This document shows positions 1-11,154 of a stretch of 64,000 nucleotides of DNA, one piece after another. The stretch's first letter is position 1, and each line of letters begins with the position of its first letter. The DNA is from Haberlea rhodopensis (taxonomy: Eukaryota; Streptophyta; Magnoliopsida; Lamiales; Gesneriaceae). The stretch lies in assembly GCA_907163345.1 (NCBI GenBank), contig CAJQUN010000491.1, forward strand, positions 62,001 to 126,000. The letters run 5' to 3'. A program made the translations under genes and the position numbers. The notes beneath the pieces are model-generated. The model saw only the letters and a program-made list of their open reading frames with translations. It did no database searches and had not been told where the DNA came from.

Positions 1-188
1 GTCTTCCAAAAGACAATTTTTCTTTGGCATTTCAATACTATTACAATCTTCAAATTTGATCATAATTTATGCTGCATACTCAATAAAAACCATTAGTACA
101 AAATGCATAGGTTTTGTAATCATCAAAACAAAAACGATAATTTTATTTAAAATAGAGGAATGAGAGTTGTAGCGTTTTAAGGCGCAAC
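1..188. other. Unassigned AT-rich left edge
   Basis: No coding potential or recognisable repeat is seen here. Similarity to Tat elements B and C starts only at about 187-189, so this is the sequence joined to truncated element A. The breakpoint removes everything upstream of the antisense-gene first exon. Confidence 0.5.
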
Positions 189-482
189 ATGAGCAATAAT
201 AGAAGTCCCCTCAGAAATCTCCCATTTAGTTCGGAAATTGATGAGGTGCTGAGTCAATTTGACCTCAGACTCGAAGATCTCGAACCAAGGAACACGGGCT
301 TTAACTAAATCTCGCTCTGTAGCACGTTTCTGCTCTTGTTTATGAGCAGCCGACGCAGCAGAAGAGCTTAGGGTTTTGTCGCTATCAAAAGAGGAAGAGG
401 GTTGAGGAGAGGGGCTAAGAGCGTCTCCTTCGTTAAACCGATCTATCGCTTGCAATGAAGAATCGGCTGAGGAAGAAACCAT
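189..482 (-). pseudogene. Tat antisense gene, first-exon 5' fragment (element A)
   Basis: On the minus strand this starts with the same residues (MVSSSADSSLQAIDRFNEGD) as the antisense genes of elements B and C. It runs for about 98 codons until the element is cut off, before the conserved core of the exon is reached. The start codon sits about 107 bases from a minus-strand TATA box (589-596) conserved in all three copies. It cannot make the full protein. The last few residues toward the break come from unrelated flanking DNA. Confidence 0.85.
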
Positions 483-588
483 ACTTAGGTGATTAAAAAA
501 GGACTGTTGGGGAAAGTTGTTCGATCGTCTGGTGCTAGCTCGGAAGCAAAATGCAGCAAAGTAAGGACAAATGAAGAAAAATGAGGGG

Positions 589-596
589 TATTTATA
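589..596 (-). promoter_or_regulatory. TATA box of antisense gene (element A)
   Basis: The plus strand reads TATTTATA, which is TATAAATA on the minus strand. It lies about 107 bases upstream of the antisense start codon at 482. The same octamer occupies the same place in elements B (28530-28537) and C (42245-42252). Confidence 0.6.
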
Positions 597-821
597 GCGG
601 GGACCATGTGAATAGTCATTTAATCTTCACCGTCCAAAAATAAGGTAATGGACGGTTATAAAGGAGCCTCGGGAAACGAAACGTCGCGCGGCATTTGAAA
701 TATTTGGGCGGGAAAAAAGGGCGGCAAAAATGTCCCGAGCAGGTTAAGTTTGGGATTTTACCCGAAGACAATAAAACAAGACTTCAAAAGTCTCGTCTTG
801 CTTTACTTTAGGGGGGTGAGG

Positions 822-1440
822 TGATGTCATATGATATATTGACCTCCTCGGGTAAAATCCCTCAAGGGCAGAACAAGCCATATACCGAACAGAGGGCACC
901 GAACGGAAAGCACCGAGCAGGGTTTTACCGAACAGCTGCTAACCCTCCTCAGTTTTCTGGTCAAAGATTAGCGGAAGACCCGGGAGTAACTAACAAATTA
1001 ACCGGCATGAATGAACATGCAATAATGGGGCGCAGATTTCTCGGACGCGTTGGGCTCCAGTTAAGCCACGATCAGAGGACATCGTGTTCCGGATCTCCCG
1101 CGAGCCAATCACTGGGAACAGTCCTTTAAATACCCCCGGATGTCATCATAGTAGGGGTTGGATTTTTCTGGGCAAAAAGACTCCGAAGAGAGCAAATTGA
1201 TGTTCGGTCTTTTCTGTTATTTCTATAAGAAATTTCTGTAAGTCATTGAACAATTATTATTTTAATGTCCAGAGAGTCTTGTAAATCATCAATATTTTAT
1301 AGTGAAGTTTTATACTGGACTAGGTCCCGTAGTTTTTCTCTCAATTTGAGGGTTTTCCACGTAAAAATCTTGGTGTGTTTATCGTTATTTTCCTTTAACA
1401 CCTTATTCTACCTTAAATTCAAAAATCACGGATCACATCA
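822..1440 (+). repeat. 3' LTR of Tat element A
   Basis: The LTR begins TGATGTCATATG directly after the purine tract AGGGGGGTGAGG and ends CGGATCACATCA. At 619 bp it is within a few bases of the LTRs of B (622 and 619) and C (623 and 623). The position of the family TATA box (TATAAATA in other copies) reads TTTAAATA here, which may weaken it. Confidence 0.92.
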
Positions 1441-1866
1441 ATACAATTTCCCACCTTTTTTATTATTTAAAAATTTAAAATTCTCGCCAAAAACTCGCGA
1501 ACGTCGCTAGCCCAGATGGCTATTCCTCGGCGTTTTTCCAATACTATTGGGACATTTTGTCCTAACTTCTAAAAAGACAAATAAATAGACCCCGAAAATT
1601 TCTCAGAACTCTTCTATTTATTTTTTAGTCATATGTTTGGAGATAATAATTACTAATCTTAGGTTTATTTTTAGTCGTGTGCTTGGTTTGCATGATAGAA
1701 AAAAGTTATCACATCATATTTATCATACTTAATAGCAAAATGACATATATACAATTTCTCACCTTTTTTATTATTTTACAATTTGAAATTTTCGCCAAAA
1801 ACTCAGGATAACGTCCCTAGCCCAGATGGTTATTCCTCGGCGTTTTTCCAACACTATTGGGACATA
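1441..1866 (+). repeat. Imperfect duplication of a LINE-derived segment
   Basis: Two copies (1441-1562 and about 1744-1866) share a run starting ACAATTT(C/T), then CCCAGATGG(C/T)TATTCCTCGG and ACTATTGGGACAT. The first copy stops after that point, while the second continues into a LINE reverse transcriptase. The 180 bases between them are AT-rich and show nothing else. Confidence 0.7.
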
Positions 1867-2230
1867 GTCCAACACGATATCTTAGAAGCTGTTTTTGACT
1901 TCTTTAACTGTCACCCTATGCCTCGTAGCTTCACGACCACCACTCTAGTCATTCTACCTAAATGCGAGGTGCCCAGTCTAGGTCGGATTTCTGCCCTATT
2001 AGCTTGTGCAATGTCATGAAAAAAATCATTTCCAAATTGCTTTATTCTCGACTCACGACTATGTCTTCTTCCATTATTTCTCCTAACCATAGTGCTTTTG
2101 TTCCGGGCTGTTCTATTTTCGATAATATCCTCTTGACCAAGGAACTTGGCCATAGCTTGGATCTTCCCATCCATGGTGGCAATGTTATCATGAAATTCGA
2201 CATGGCTAAGACCTATGATAACCTATTTCC
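1800..2230 (+). pseudogene. LINE (L1-type) reverse transcriptase fragment
   Basis: Translation in two plus-strand frames gives a run typical of plant non-LTR reverse transcriptases. It has a PDGY...FFQHYWD start, a TTTLVILPK segment, then in another frame CPISLCNVMKKIISKLL, an IISPNHSAFVPG segment and the KFDMAKTYD palm motif. The frame change lies near 1965-1990. The Arg usually seen before PISLCN has become Cys. No YxDD box, endonuclease or 3' tail is visible, so about 140 codons of a protein of over 1,000 residues remain. The family assignment rests on motif recognition. Confidence 0.8.
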
Positions 2231-2843
2231 TATCTTAATCACAAAAATTTAAAATTCTCATCAAAATTTGAAATTCAAATTTTCGAGGATATTTAGTCAT
2301 TTAAAAATAATAATTATTCCACCATCTTATCCTCCAAACCAAAAATCATATAACTTATCACAATATATTATTTATCATTATATCATAATTTTAATCATTA
2401 TATTTTTATATCATCCTGCAAAGTAAACGGACCCTAATGCATTCCAAGGAAAACTTTTGAGCTGACAATTCATAAATACAAAATGAGAATGTAATAATTA
2501 AACATATCATTTTATTAAAATAAATCAAAACAGAATATAATCTTAATGAAAATAAGAATAGAAGCATCTTAAAATCTTCATAAATATACTTCATAATTTC
2601 GCCCTATTAACTTATCTGCATCTTAAAATCTTCATAAATATACTTCATAATTTCGCCCTATTAACAAATCTCACAACGATAATAATTAATATTTATCTTA
2701 CACTATACAGGCTGAGAGGGTGTGTCAATGAATATCTGCCATCAACCACAATATCATAATGTTTCGAAAATTATAAATACTTTGTAAGTGTATTTTATCT
2801 ACGTTTTGCTATATTTAGTACTCAAATATATTTACTTCAAATC
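2231..2843. other. AT-rich intergenic stretch with a 48-bp tandem duplication
   Basis: No gene is seen. A 48-bp unit at 2564-2611 (starting GCATCTTAAAATCTTC) is repeated exactly at 2618-2665, six bases apart. Confidence 0.7.
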
Positions 2844-3153
2844 TGTAGGAGGGCAATAATTGTCTATATTTAAACAACGATCAAAACGTGTCGCTTGAGG
2901 TGCTATAGCTTTTGGTAAAACAGCAGCTCTTGATCCAACAATTAGTATCAGAGCCAAGATCACGTGGTCGATTCCCATGAATTAGAAGATAGTGCGATTA
3001 TTGAGAGTGAAATTGTTAGAGTGCAATAATTGTCCTTGCTTTGAGAGCGATCGAAACTTAGCATTTGAAATATAATATGATTTAAATATTAAAGTTGCAC
3101 TGTTATCACCAACTACAACTTTTGATAAAACAGATAGCTTCTGATCATATACA
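2844..3153 (+). mobile_element. TRIM (miniature LTR element), copy 1
   Basis: Two short LTRs flank a tiny internal region. The 5' LTR is 2844-2940 (TGTAGGAGGGCAATAATTG to CCAACA), shortened by an internal deletion. The 3' LTR is 3014-3153 (TGTTAGAGTGCAATAATTG to CATATACA). Next to the 5' LTR lies TTAGTATCAGAGCCAAG, a match to the initiator-Met-tRNA primer site used by many plant LTR elements. There is no coding capacity. A homologous element lies at 16863-17203. No target duplication is evident. Confidence 0.72.
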
Positions 3154-4047
3154 ATTTAATTTACCTACATATGTAGCATGAAAGTATTGCCCCAATCAAT
3201 AGATTTCATATTATTTATCAAATTCCTACCAACACATCTAACATTTATTTATTTATCCCAGCCTCTCTGTCTTGGTGGACCCTCCTGACTCATGCATGAT
3301 TATATCGAGTGCGAGATGGGAAATATAAATGTGCATTTATTTTCATACCTATTATTTGCCATTGTGCATATATTTTCATTATTACTTACTCAACACACAA
3401 TTGAACACGATAGAGATGTCAGAAACAAAATAGTTGAAGAGTTGTTTTCGAAAAAAAAAAAAGGATCTCTCTCGATGAAACTTCATATAACTTAAAATAA
3501 AGTTCAAATCAACTACGTGCATTATCTAAGGAAGATCGAGAAATCTTGAAGAAGGCCACAAGAATATGCAAGTTAAAACCACTCATCAACAACGACTAAG
3601 TCGATCTCAATGGATTAAGGTAGACTGTATAAATCGAAAATTTAATGAGCTAAACCGTCATATTATTAAATTTGTTGTTTAATTATCACTCCATTCAAAT
3701 GTTTTTGTTAAGTACTTGTTTTTTAATTGTGTAAAATCGAAATGATATTTTAAATGAATTAATGTGCATATAAATATATGTTTTTTTCCATTACATTTGA
3801 ATTTTCACTTTTGATTTTGAGCACTTTAAATATTTTTTTATGCGGACTCTTATAAAGTACAGGTACGAACAAAATTTATTGGCAGAGGTATAGGAGGGGC
3901 TTTGACTTGTTATTTTTCTTTACACAAGATTTTAGTTCCTACATTTTTATTTATAGGAGGATTTTATAATATATGAAATGAATGATTTTCAAATTCACAA
4001 CTCAAATTTATTGGGCTAAAATATATATATAAGAATGTAATAATATG
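3154..4047. other. AT-rich intergenic stretch
   Basis: No gene, RNA gene or repeat structure could be supported here. The last five bases (4043-4047, ATATG) are the target-site duplication of element D. Confidence 0.6.
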
Positions 4048-4670
4048 TGATGTCATATGACATATTGACTTCCTCGGGTAAAATCTCCTCAAGAGCCGAA
4101 CAAGTCATATACCGAACAGGAAGACACCGAACAGATAGCACCGAGAAGGTTTTACCGAACAGATGCTTAACCCTCCTCGGTTTTCTGGTCAAAGACTAGC
4201 GGAAGACCCGGAGATAACCAACAAATCAACCGGCGTGGATCAACGTGCAGTAATGGGACGCGGATTTCTCGGACACGATTGACCCCAGTTAAGCCATGAT
4301 CAAAGAACATCTGTTCCGGATCCCCCGCGAGCCAATAACTGGGAACAGCCCTATAAATACCCACGGATGTTATCACAGCGGGGGTTGGATTTTTTCTGGG
4401 CAAAAAGACTCCGAAGAGAGCACATTTATTTCTGTTCGGTCTTTTTTATTATTTTTCTAAGATATTCGTACAAGTCATTGAGCGATTGTTATTTGTGTCC
4501 AGAAAGTCTTGTAAATCATCAACGTTTATAGTGAAGTTTTATACTGGACTAGGTCCCGTGGTTTTTCTCTCAATTTGAGGGTTTTTCACGTAAAAAATTT
4601 TGGTGTGTTTATCGTTATTTTTCAGTAACACTTTATTCTACCTTATAATCAAAAATCTCGAATCACATCA
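4048..4670 (+). repeat. 5' LTR of Tat element D
   Basis: It begins TGATGTCATATGACATATTG and ends GAATCACATCA, 623 bp. A TATAAATA box lies near 4352. It differs clearly from the B/C LTRs (for example GACCCCAGTTAAGCC against GGGCTCCAGTTAAGCC), so D is a separate or older subfamily. Confidence 0.93.
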
Positions 4671-4690
4671 TTGGCGCCGTCTGTGGGAAC
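4671..4690 (+). other. Primer-binding site of element D
   Basis: TTGGCGCCGTCTGTGGGAAC follows the LTR directly. The same 20 bases follow the 5' LTRs of B and C. The run ends a CCA-complement (TGG) as tRNA primer sites do. I do not assign the tRNA. Confidence 0.85.
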
Positions 4691-4741
4691 AAAGAGTAAA
4701 GACGTTGAAGTAAGGATATTTCATTAAGGATCCATGATAAA

Positions 4742-6001
4742 ATGGTTAGAAGCAAAGGACGAGGGCCAATGTCGGGAAGGGATAAACCAACAACCCCCCC
4801 ACGTTCATGCCCAGAACCAGAAGGAGCAGAGGAGGCTGGATCATCTCAGAATGTTTCACGAGTATTGCCCACCGGAGGAATACCCATGGAACATCTAACG
4901 GAGATGATTGGCTAAAACTGTCGGAGAAGTTATGAAGCAATTTATGACCCCCCCCTTGTCAGGAAGAAGAGGAAGACTCAGCCTCTGTAAAGAAGTCATA
5001 GGAGGAGGTTGAAGAATCGAAGATCTTCCTAATCATTCAAATGATGAGATAGATAGGGCTTTGCACCACAAAATGGAGGATTTAAAGGAGGAATTACAAA
5101 AAATGCGCAATAAAATGGAGGGCGTATCTATTCTGCAAGGAGGAGCACCCCGTTTACTCCTCAAGTCATTGATGATCCTCTGCCCCTTAATTTTAGAACT
5201 TTAAGTGTGGGGAATTATGATGGCAGCACGGATCCAGAGGAATATTTGTCTCGATTTGAGAATGCTTCACTCCTTCATCAGCTGACAGATGGGGTAAAAT
5301 GTAGAGTGTTCTTGACTACCCTAGCTGGCGCTGCTCAATCATGGTTCAACCAATTGCCGTCAGGAATAGTGGATTCCTTTCCTAAATTCAGCTCATTGTT
5401 CCTCCATCAGTTCGCGAGTAGTAGGAGTTGCAAGAGAACAACCTTGAGTTTGTTCGGTCTCAGGCAGATGGAGAAAGAGTCCCTACGGGATTTTTTGAAA
5501 AGGTTCAATCAAGCATGCCTGGATGTTCCACATGTGACGTCCGAAATACTAGCCAGCGCTTTCACCCAGGGGTTGAGGGAGGGGGACCTGTTCAGATCGT
5601 TGGCCAAGAAGCCACCGTCGGATTATGACGAATTGCTAGGACGTGCCTCTAAATACATTAATTTAGAGGAAGCGCAGAGGATGAAACAGAAGAAAGAAAT
5701 AAAAAATGGTGGTGAAGTCAATAGGAAAGAGAGGCCGTTAGAGCCGCCTAAGAGGAATTTTCGTCAATACCTACCGATGAGATCTTATCGGGACGTAGCC
5801 ATGAACCAAATTATGCCGAAGAGGGGTCGGGGAGGACCTTACGGAAGAGGAGTATTCCGAGGAGGAAACACTCGAGGAGAGAATGTTCATGAAGGAAGAA
5901 TGGGTATAAGGCGAGGAGGTGACGGTGACCTGAGGAGCAATGCCCCTTTTCCTCGGAATAATGTTAACCAAGGGAGATGGGCACTTCAGCCAGTTCCTTG
6001 A
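4742..6001 (+). pseudogene. gag of Tat element D
   Basis: Gag forms the particle in which the element RNA is reverse-transcribed. The ATG at 4742 starts MVRSKGRGPMSGRDK, the family N-terminus. The frame breaks near 4910 (GATTGGCTAAA against GATTGCCAAA elsewhere). The core Gag domain is open from about 5207 (DPEEYLSRFENASLLHQL, AAQSWFNQLPSG), followed by an RG-rich tail (GRGGPYGRGVFRGG). A TGA at 5999-6001 replaces the Trp codon found in element C, so Gag is cut off from pol although the two are in one frame. No CCHC zinc knuckle is visible. Confidence 0.88.
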
Positions 6002-9000
6002 GCAGTACGGGGGGAAAGATTGGAGGGAGAAAATCAAGTTACCGGGGAGAGGACCGGGAGAAATGTTCCTAACCGAGATACTATACATATGATTTCGGGA
6101 GGAACATCATGTGGAGATTCAAACCGAGCAAGAAAAAGTTATGCCCGAAGACTCGAAATATTATCCATTAACCCAAGTCATACTCATGAAAGTCCTTCTA
6201 TAGCTTTCGGACCTGCAGACTTACAGGGGATTTATTTTCCCCACGAGGACGCCTTGGTTATTTCGGCTACAGTGGCCAATTACAATGTGCAAAGAATCTT
6301 CGTCGATACAGGCAGCTCGGCAGATGTGCTCTTCCTTAATACTTTAAAGCAGATGGAGTTGGGAAGTATAGCTATACAAAAAGTGAATACTTCTTTGCAT
6401 GGGTTTACCGGAGAAGTCATAAGTCCCATGGGACAAGTGTCTTTACCCGTCACCTTAGGAGAGGAGTCAAAGACAAAAACGAAGATGATCACCTTCCTCA
6501 TAGTGGATGCACTTTCCTCCTATAATATAATATTAGGTCGGCCGGCATTAACGGCCTTCGAAGCGGTTGCTTCTACTTACCACTTAAAGATAAAATTCCC
6601 AGTAGGAGAGGAAGTTGGACAAGTAAGGGGAAGTCCGAGTTCCTCGAGAAAATGCTATGTGCAAGAGTTAAAGCAAGACAAGGGAAAGAATAGAGAAGAA
6701 GGGGAGCGAGGAAATAATAAGAGGAAACATGGACAGCCTGAGGCAGAGGAAAGGATAGTCCCTGAGGAGGAATTTATGAGTATCGAGTTAGGTCACCCGG
6801 CAAAAACTACTCGCATCGGATCCAAGTTGGATCCAGAATTGAGGAAAAGGGTGATTGATTGCTTAATAGATAACGTGAATGTGTTCGCTTGGAATACCTC
6901 TGATTTAATTGGGGTAAAACCCGAGATTGCTGAGCATCATCTAAATGTGGACCCGAGTGCTCGAGCAATTAAGCAGAAGAGAAGGCATTTTGGACCCGAC
7001 AAGGATGCCATCATAGCTAAACAAGTAGAGGAGTTGCTGAAGGCAGGCCATATACGAGAGATTAGTTTCCCTACATGGCTCTCAAATGTGGTTATAGTAC
7101 CTAAAGCAGGAGACAAGTGGAGGATGTGTGTAGATTTTCGGGACGTGAACAAAGCATGTCCCAAAGATTGTTATCCATTGCCGATGATTGATCAATTAGT
7201 GGACTCTACTGCGGGACATGAGCTGTTATGTCTTATGGATGCTTATCAGGGATATCATCAAATCCCCTTAGCCCACGAAGATCAGTCCAAGGTTAGCTTT
7301 GTCACAGCGGGAGGAACTTTTTGCTATGTCGTAATGCCCTTCGGATTGAAAAATGTTGGGGCCACTTATCAGAGACTGATGGATAAGATGTTCAGAGATC
7401 AAATAGGACGGAACGTGGAAGTTTATGTTGATGACGTCATGATCAAAAGCAAGAAGGCTCAAAATCTGATCGAAGATATGGAGGAGGTCTTTGCCACTTT
7501 AAGAAGATTTGGCATGAAATTAAATCCTGCAAATGCACTTTCGGCAGTCACAGTGGAAAGTTCTTGGGATATATGGTGACAGAGAGAGGTGTGGAAGCTA
7601 ATCCTGAGAAAATCCGAGTAATCCAAGAAATGAACCCTCCTCGGACATTGAACAAAGTACAAAGGTTAGCAGGAAGAATAGCGGCGCTTAGTCGATTCAT
7701 ATCTCGATCGGCTGATAGAAGTTTGCCTTTCTTTAAAGCATTAAGGCGAGGAATGCAGTTTGAGTGGGATGAGCAGTGTCAGAAAGCTTTCGAAGACTTG
7801 AAAGAATATCTAGCTCAGTTACCCTTAATGAATAAACCCGAGCACAATGAGACCCTCCTCGTCTACATGTCGGTAACCGAGGAAGTTGTCAGCTCGGTGT
7901 TAATTCAAGAGAAGTTAGGGCAGCAACAACCGGTATATTATGTCAGTCAAGCTTTGCAAGGAGCCGAACAGAGATACCCTGAAATTGAAAAATTAGCCTT
8001 GGCTCTCGTGATTACTGCAAGAAGGCTTCGGCCGTATTTTTTATCTCACCCTATCATGATGGTAACGAGCACTCCCTTGGGAAGGCTTTTGTCAAAAGCA
8101 GAAATTTCAGGACGGATGGTGAAATGGGCCACAGAATTGAGTGAGTTCGATATTTCTTATCAGCCTCGGACTACCATCAAAGCTCAAGCCTTATCGGATT
8201 TCTTGGTTGAAGTGACCCATACTCGTGAAGAAAAAGATTGGAGCCTATTTGTAGATGGATCATCTACTCAAATAGGAAGCAGTGCAGGAATTATACTTAT
8301 CAGTCCAAAAGGAGAGGAAATTGACATAGCTATTCAGTTCGGTTTTCATTCCTCAAACAATGAGCCGAATTCGAAGCTCTCCTCTCAGGCTTACGAGTAG
8401 CATTAGACAGCGGAGCTCGGAAAGTAAAAGTGTTCATGGATTCAATGCTGGTTGTTCAGCAGGTAAATGGGGTATACAAGGTGAAAGAAGAAAAGTTGAA
8501 AAAATATGTGGAGAAGGCTCAAGTATTAATGACTCAGTTCCAGGAAGTGGAATTGAGGCAAATACCACGAGAAGATAATAACCGAGCAGATACACTCGCA
8601 AAATTGGCCAGTTCCATTCATGAGTGGAAGAACAGGAAAGTACTGGTACAAGATCTTTTGGTCTCGCACATAGCTATCAACAGTATAATGAATTTGGAGC
8701 CTTGTATTATATCCGATTGGCGAGAGCATATCATTAAATTTTTTGAAAAACAAGGTGTTGCCATTAGATCCGAAGGAAGCTGCTCGGGTGAAGAGAGTGG
8801 AGAGGCGTTTTGTGTTAGCAGAAGGTAAATTGTTCAAAAAGGGATTTTCAGCACCCTTTTTACAATGCACATCAGTACAAGAAGGAGAACATTTGCTAAA
8901 GGAGATTCATGAAGGCTGTTGTGGGAATCATTTGGGACGCAATATGTTATATCAGAAAGCCCTTCGGGCATGATACTATTGGCCCAGTATGAGAGAGAAT

Positions 9001-9392
9001 GCCGAAGAAATTGTTAAAAAATGTAACAATTGCCAGAAACATGCAAATTTATCTCATGTACCCGCAGAGGTCTTAAATAGCAGTGTTACTTCCTGTCCCT
9101 TTGATCAATGGGGATGGACATCGTCGGACCTTTTCCTCTTACCACGGGACAAAGAAAATTCATCCTAGTAGCAGCTGAATACTTTACGAAATGGGTGGAA
9201 GTTGAGCCTTTAGCAAAAATAACTGAGGAGGAAATTATTAGATTCCTATGGAGAAGCATAGTATGTCAGTTTGGAATACCGAGGAGAATAATTTCTGATA
9301 ATGGAAGACAGTTTCAGGGAAAGAAACTACAGGAGTGGTGCGGGGATATGAAAATCAAGCAAGTATTCACGTCAGTGGCCTACCCACAATCA
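6002..9392 (+). pseudogene. pol of Tat element D (PR-RT-RH-aRH-partial IN)
   Basis: Domains in order: protease (FVDTGSSADVLF, about 6300), reverse transcriptase (MCVDFRDVNKACPKDCYPLP, then YVDDVMIKSK near 7425), RNase H (about 7850-8220), a second plant/archaeal-type RNase H (WSLFVDGSS, about 8240-8620), and integrase (zinc finger about 8910-9045, MDIVGPF at 9113, SDNGRQF near 9295). The frame is lost near 7530, 8365 and 8740. A TGA replaces Gly at 8971 and one base is missing near 9110. Integrase ends before its catalytic Glu because of the deletion into the LTR. The two-RNase-H order is a hallmark of the Tat lineage. Confidence 0.9.
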
Positions 9393-9822
9393 AACGTGCA
9401 GTAATGGGACGCGGATTTCTCGGACACGATTGACCCCAGTTAAGCCACGATCAAAGAACATCGTGTTCCGGATCCCCCGCGAGCCAATCACTGGGAACAA
9501 CCCTATAAATACCCACGGATGTTATCACAGCGGGGGTTGGATTTTTTCTGGGCAAAAAGACTCCGAAGAGAGCACATTTATTTTCGTTCGGTCTTTTTTA
9601 TTATTTTTCTAAGATATTCGTACAAGTCATTGAGCAATTGTTATTTGTGTCCAGAAAGTCTTGTAAATCATCAACGTTTATAGTGAAGTTTTATACTGGA
9701 CTAGGTCCCGTGGTTTTTCTCTCAATTTGAGGGTTTTTCACGTAAAAAATTTTGATGTGTTTATCGTTATTTTTCAGTAACACTTTATTTTACCTTATAA
9801 TCAAAAATCTCGAATCACATCA
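9393..9822 (+). repeat. 3' LTR remnant of Tat element D
   Basis: This matches 4241-4670 of the 5' LTR from GTGCAGTAATGGGACGCG to the terminal ATCACATCA. The joint with integrase shares only two or three A/C bases, as expected for illegitimate recombination. The TATA box (near 9505) and downstream half of the LTR remain. Confidence 0.92.
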
Positions 9823-9827
9823 ATATG

Positions 9828-10520
9828 CAAACCACATATTATTTAAATCAATAGGTTTTAAATGACCATATATTATTTCAATCAATAGTTTTCAAAAGCT
9901 TTTATTTTAAATTCACATTTAAATCTCAATACACCCATCCAAAAAAAGGGAAAAAAAAGGTGAATTACTTATAAACTCTTTCTAGTTTGAACAATATCTC
10001 AATATAATTTTAAAATAACGTATATCTCCCCTATTATTTATTTTTATAGAAAATCACATGAGAAATATTTATAAATTTTTCTATATATATTGCGAACTAG
10101 AGATATTATAATACAGTTATTTTACAAGAATTCATCCGTTAATATTTAAATTATAGTCAAAGATTATAATAAATCTTTATACAGTGGGAGATATCTAATA
10201 GAAAAGTTAATGAAGGGTGTCGAAGTTACACTTAGATTTAGTTGGACCTAAGCAGCGTCGAGATTAATTATTTGGCCAAATGGGTCGCCATTTGTCCCAG
10301 CACGGAATTTAATTGGATTTGACTGCTGAATATCAATTATTTGTCCAATTTAATATGCGGTCCTGGCTATATCTTTTTCAAAATATGGAAAGAGAAATCG
10401 AGTATTACGTGATTCTATAATATATTACTTTATTATTTAAAACACTACCCCTATAATATATGTATATATATATCTCATTGAATTGATAAACATACGTGTG
10501 GAATTTATTTATATAACGTA
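9828..10520. other. AT-rich intergenic stretch
   Basis: No gene or structured repeat was recognised. Confidence 0.5.
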
Positions 10521-10810
10521 AGATCCATACCCGGACCTGGCATGGAACCGAATCGGTTAGCCTGATTTGGAACCGGAACCGGTAAAAAATCGGTCCGGAG
10601 CGGTTTCGTAGTTTGGAACCGGTAGCACCACCGGTTCCGGAACCGATATTTTTTTAACAATAAAATAAAATAAAATTTAAAGCAACGAACCGGACCGGAT
10701 CGATCCGAAACCGGATCCACTCCGATTCCTTAACGAATCGGACCGGATCCGTGCTTAACTGATCCGAAATCGGCCAGTTTCGGACCGGTCCAATCCTTTA
10801 AGCACCCTAT
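10521..10810. repeat. GC-rich palindromic miniature element, copy 1
   Basis: An island rich in CCGG-containing words (GGAACCGGAACCGG, CGGTCCGG, GGACCGGTCC) with an AT-rich centre sits in AT-rich DNA. Its halves are largely self-complementary. The right end read in reverse (AGGGTGCTTAAAGGATTGG) resembles the left end of the island at 45629 (AGGGGTACTTACCGGATCG). It is probably a hAT-like miniature element. No target duplication was found. Confidence 0.5.
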
Positions 10811-11123
10811 AATTTACACTTCAAAAATTATAATTTGCCCCCATAAAATTATATTTTATCACCTATTTTTATTTTAATATTTTCGCCCCTTATAAAAACT
10901 ACTGCGTCCGCCATACTAGTATCCCTTGTCTCGTGATGTGTGTTCAGAAATATTTATATAGCTTTTTATTATATTAAAATTTGATACAATAATTTAAACT
11001 TGATATTTGAATATAAAAGAGTTTATTTTAAATATGCAATATTGAATAAAATTACCATATATTTGATATTAGATAAAAAAGTATCATGAAATTAAAAATT
11101 AGTTAGTATAATTGACTCATATG

Positions 11124-11154
<31 letters not shown>

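Larger units (their letters stand above)
189..1440 (+). mobile_element. Tat-type Ty3/gypsy element A, truncated 3' end
   Basis: The stretch matches the 3' ends of elements B (28136-29383) and C (41850-43100) in order: part of the antisense-gene first exon, its leader and TATA box, the polypurine tract (810-821) and a complete LTR (822-1440). All of gag-pol and the 5' LTR are missing, so no target duplication can be tested. The base after the LTR is the start of ATACA. Confidence 0.9.
4048..9822 (+). mobile_element. Tat-type Ty3/gypsy element D, internally deleted
   Basis: The complete 5' LTR (4048-4670) is followed by a primer-binding site, gag, protease, RT, RNase H and most of integrase. 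At about 9393 the sequence jumps into the middle of the 3' LTR. Matching 5-bp duplications ATATG flank it (4043-4047 and 9823-9827), so the termini are original. The deletion removed the integrase C-terminus, the repeat block, the antisense gene, the polypurine tract and the first 190 or so bases of the 3' LTR. By eye the shared LTR parts differ at about ten positions in 430, more than in B or C. Confidence 0.95.

Noticed and set aside
177..482. Stand-alone gene at the left edge
   Set aside because: It is the truncated first exon of the Tat antisense gene, as shown by near-identity to 28424 and 42138 downward.
2941..2957. Possible tRNA gene near TATCAGAGCC
   Set aside because: It is a primer-binding site next to a TRIM LTR. 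No cloverleaf can be drawn.
3292..3495. 67-codon plus-strand frame with a hydrophobic centre
   Set aside because: No similarity recognised, AT-rich intergenic location, no promoter or homologue in the window.
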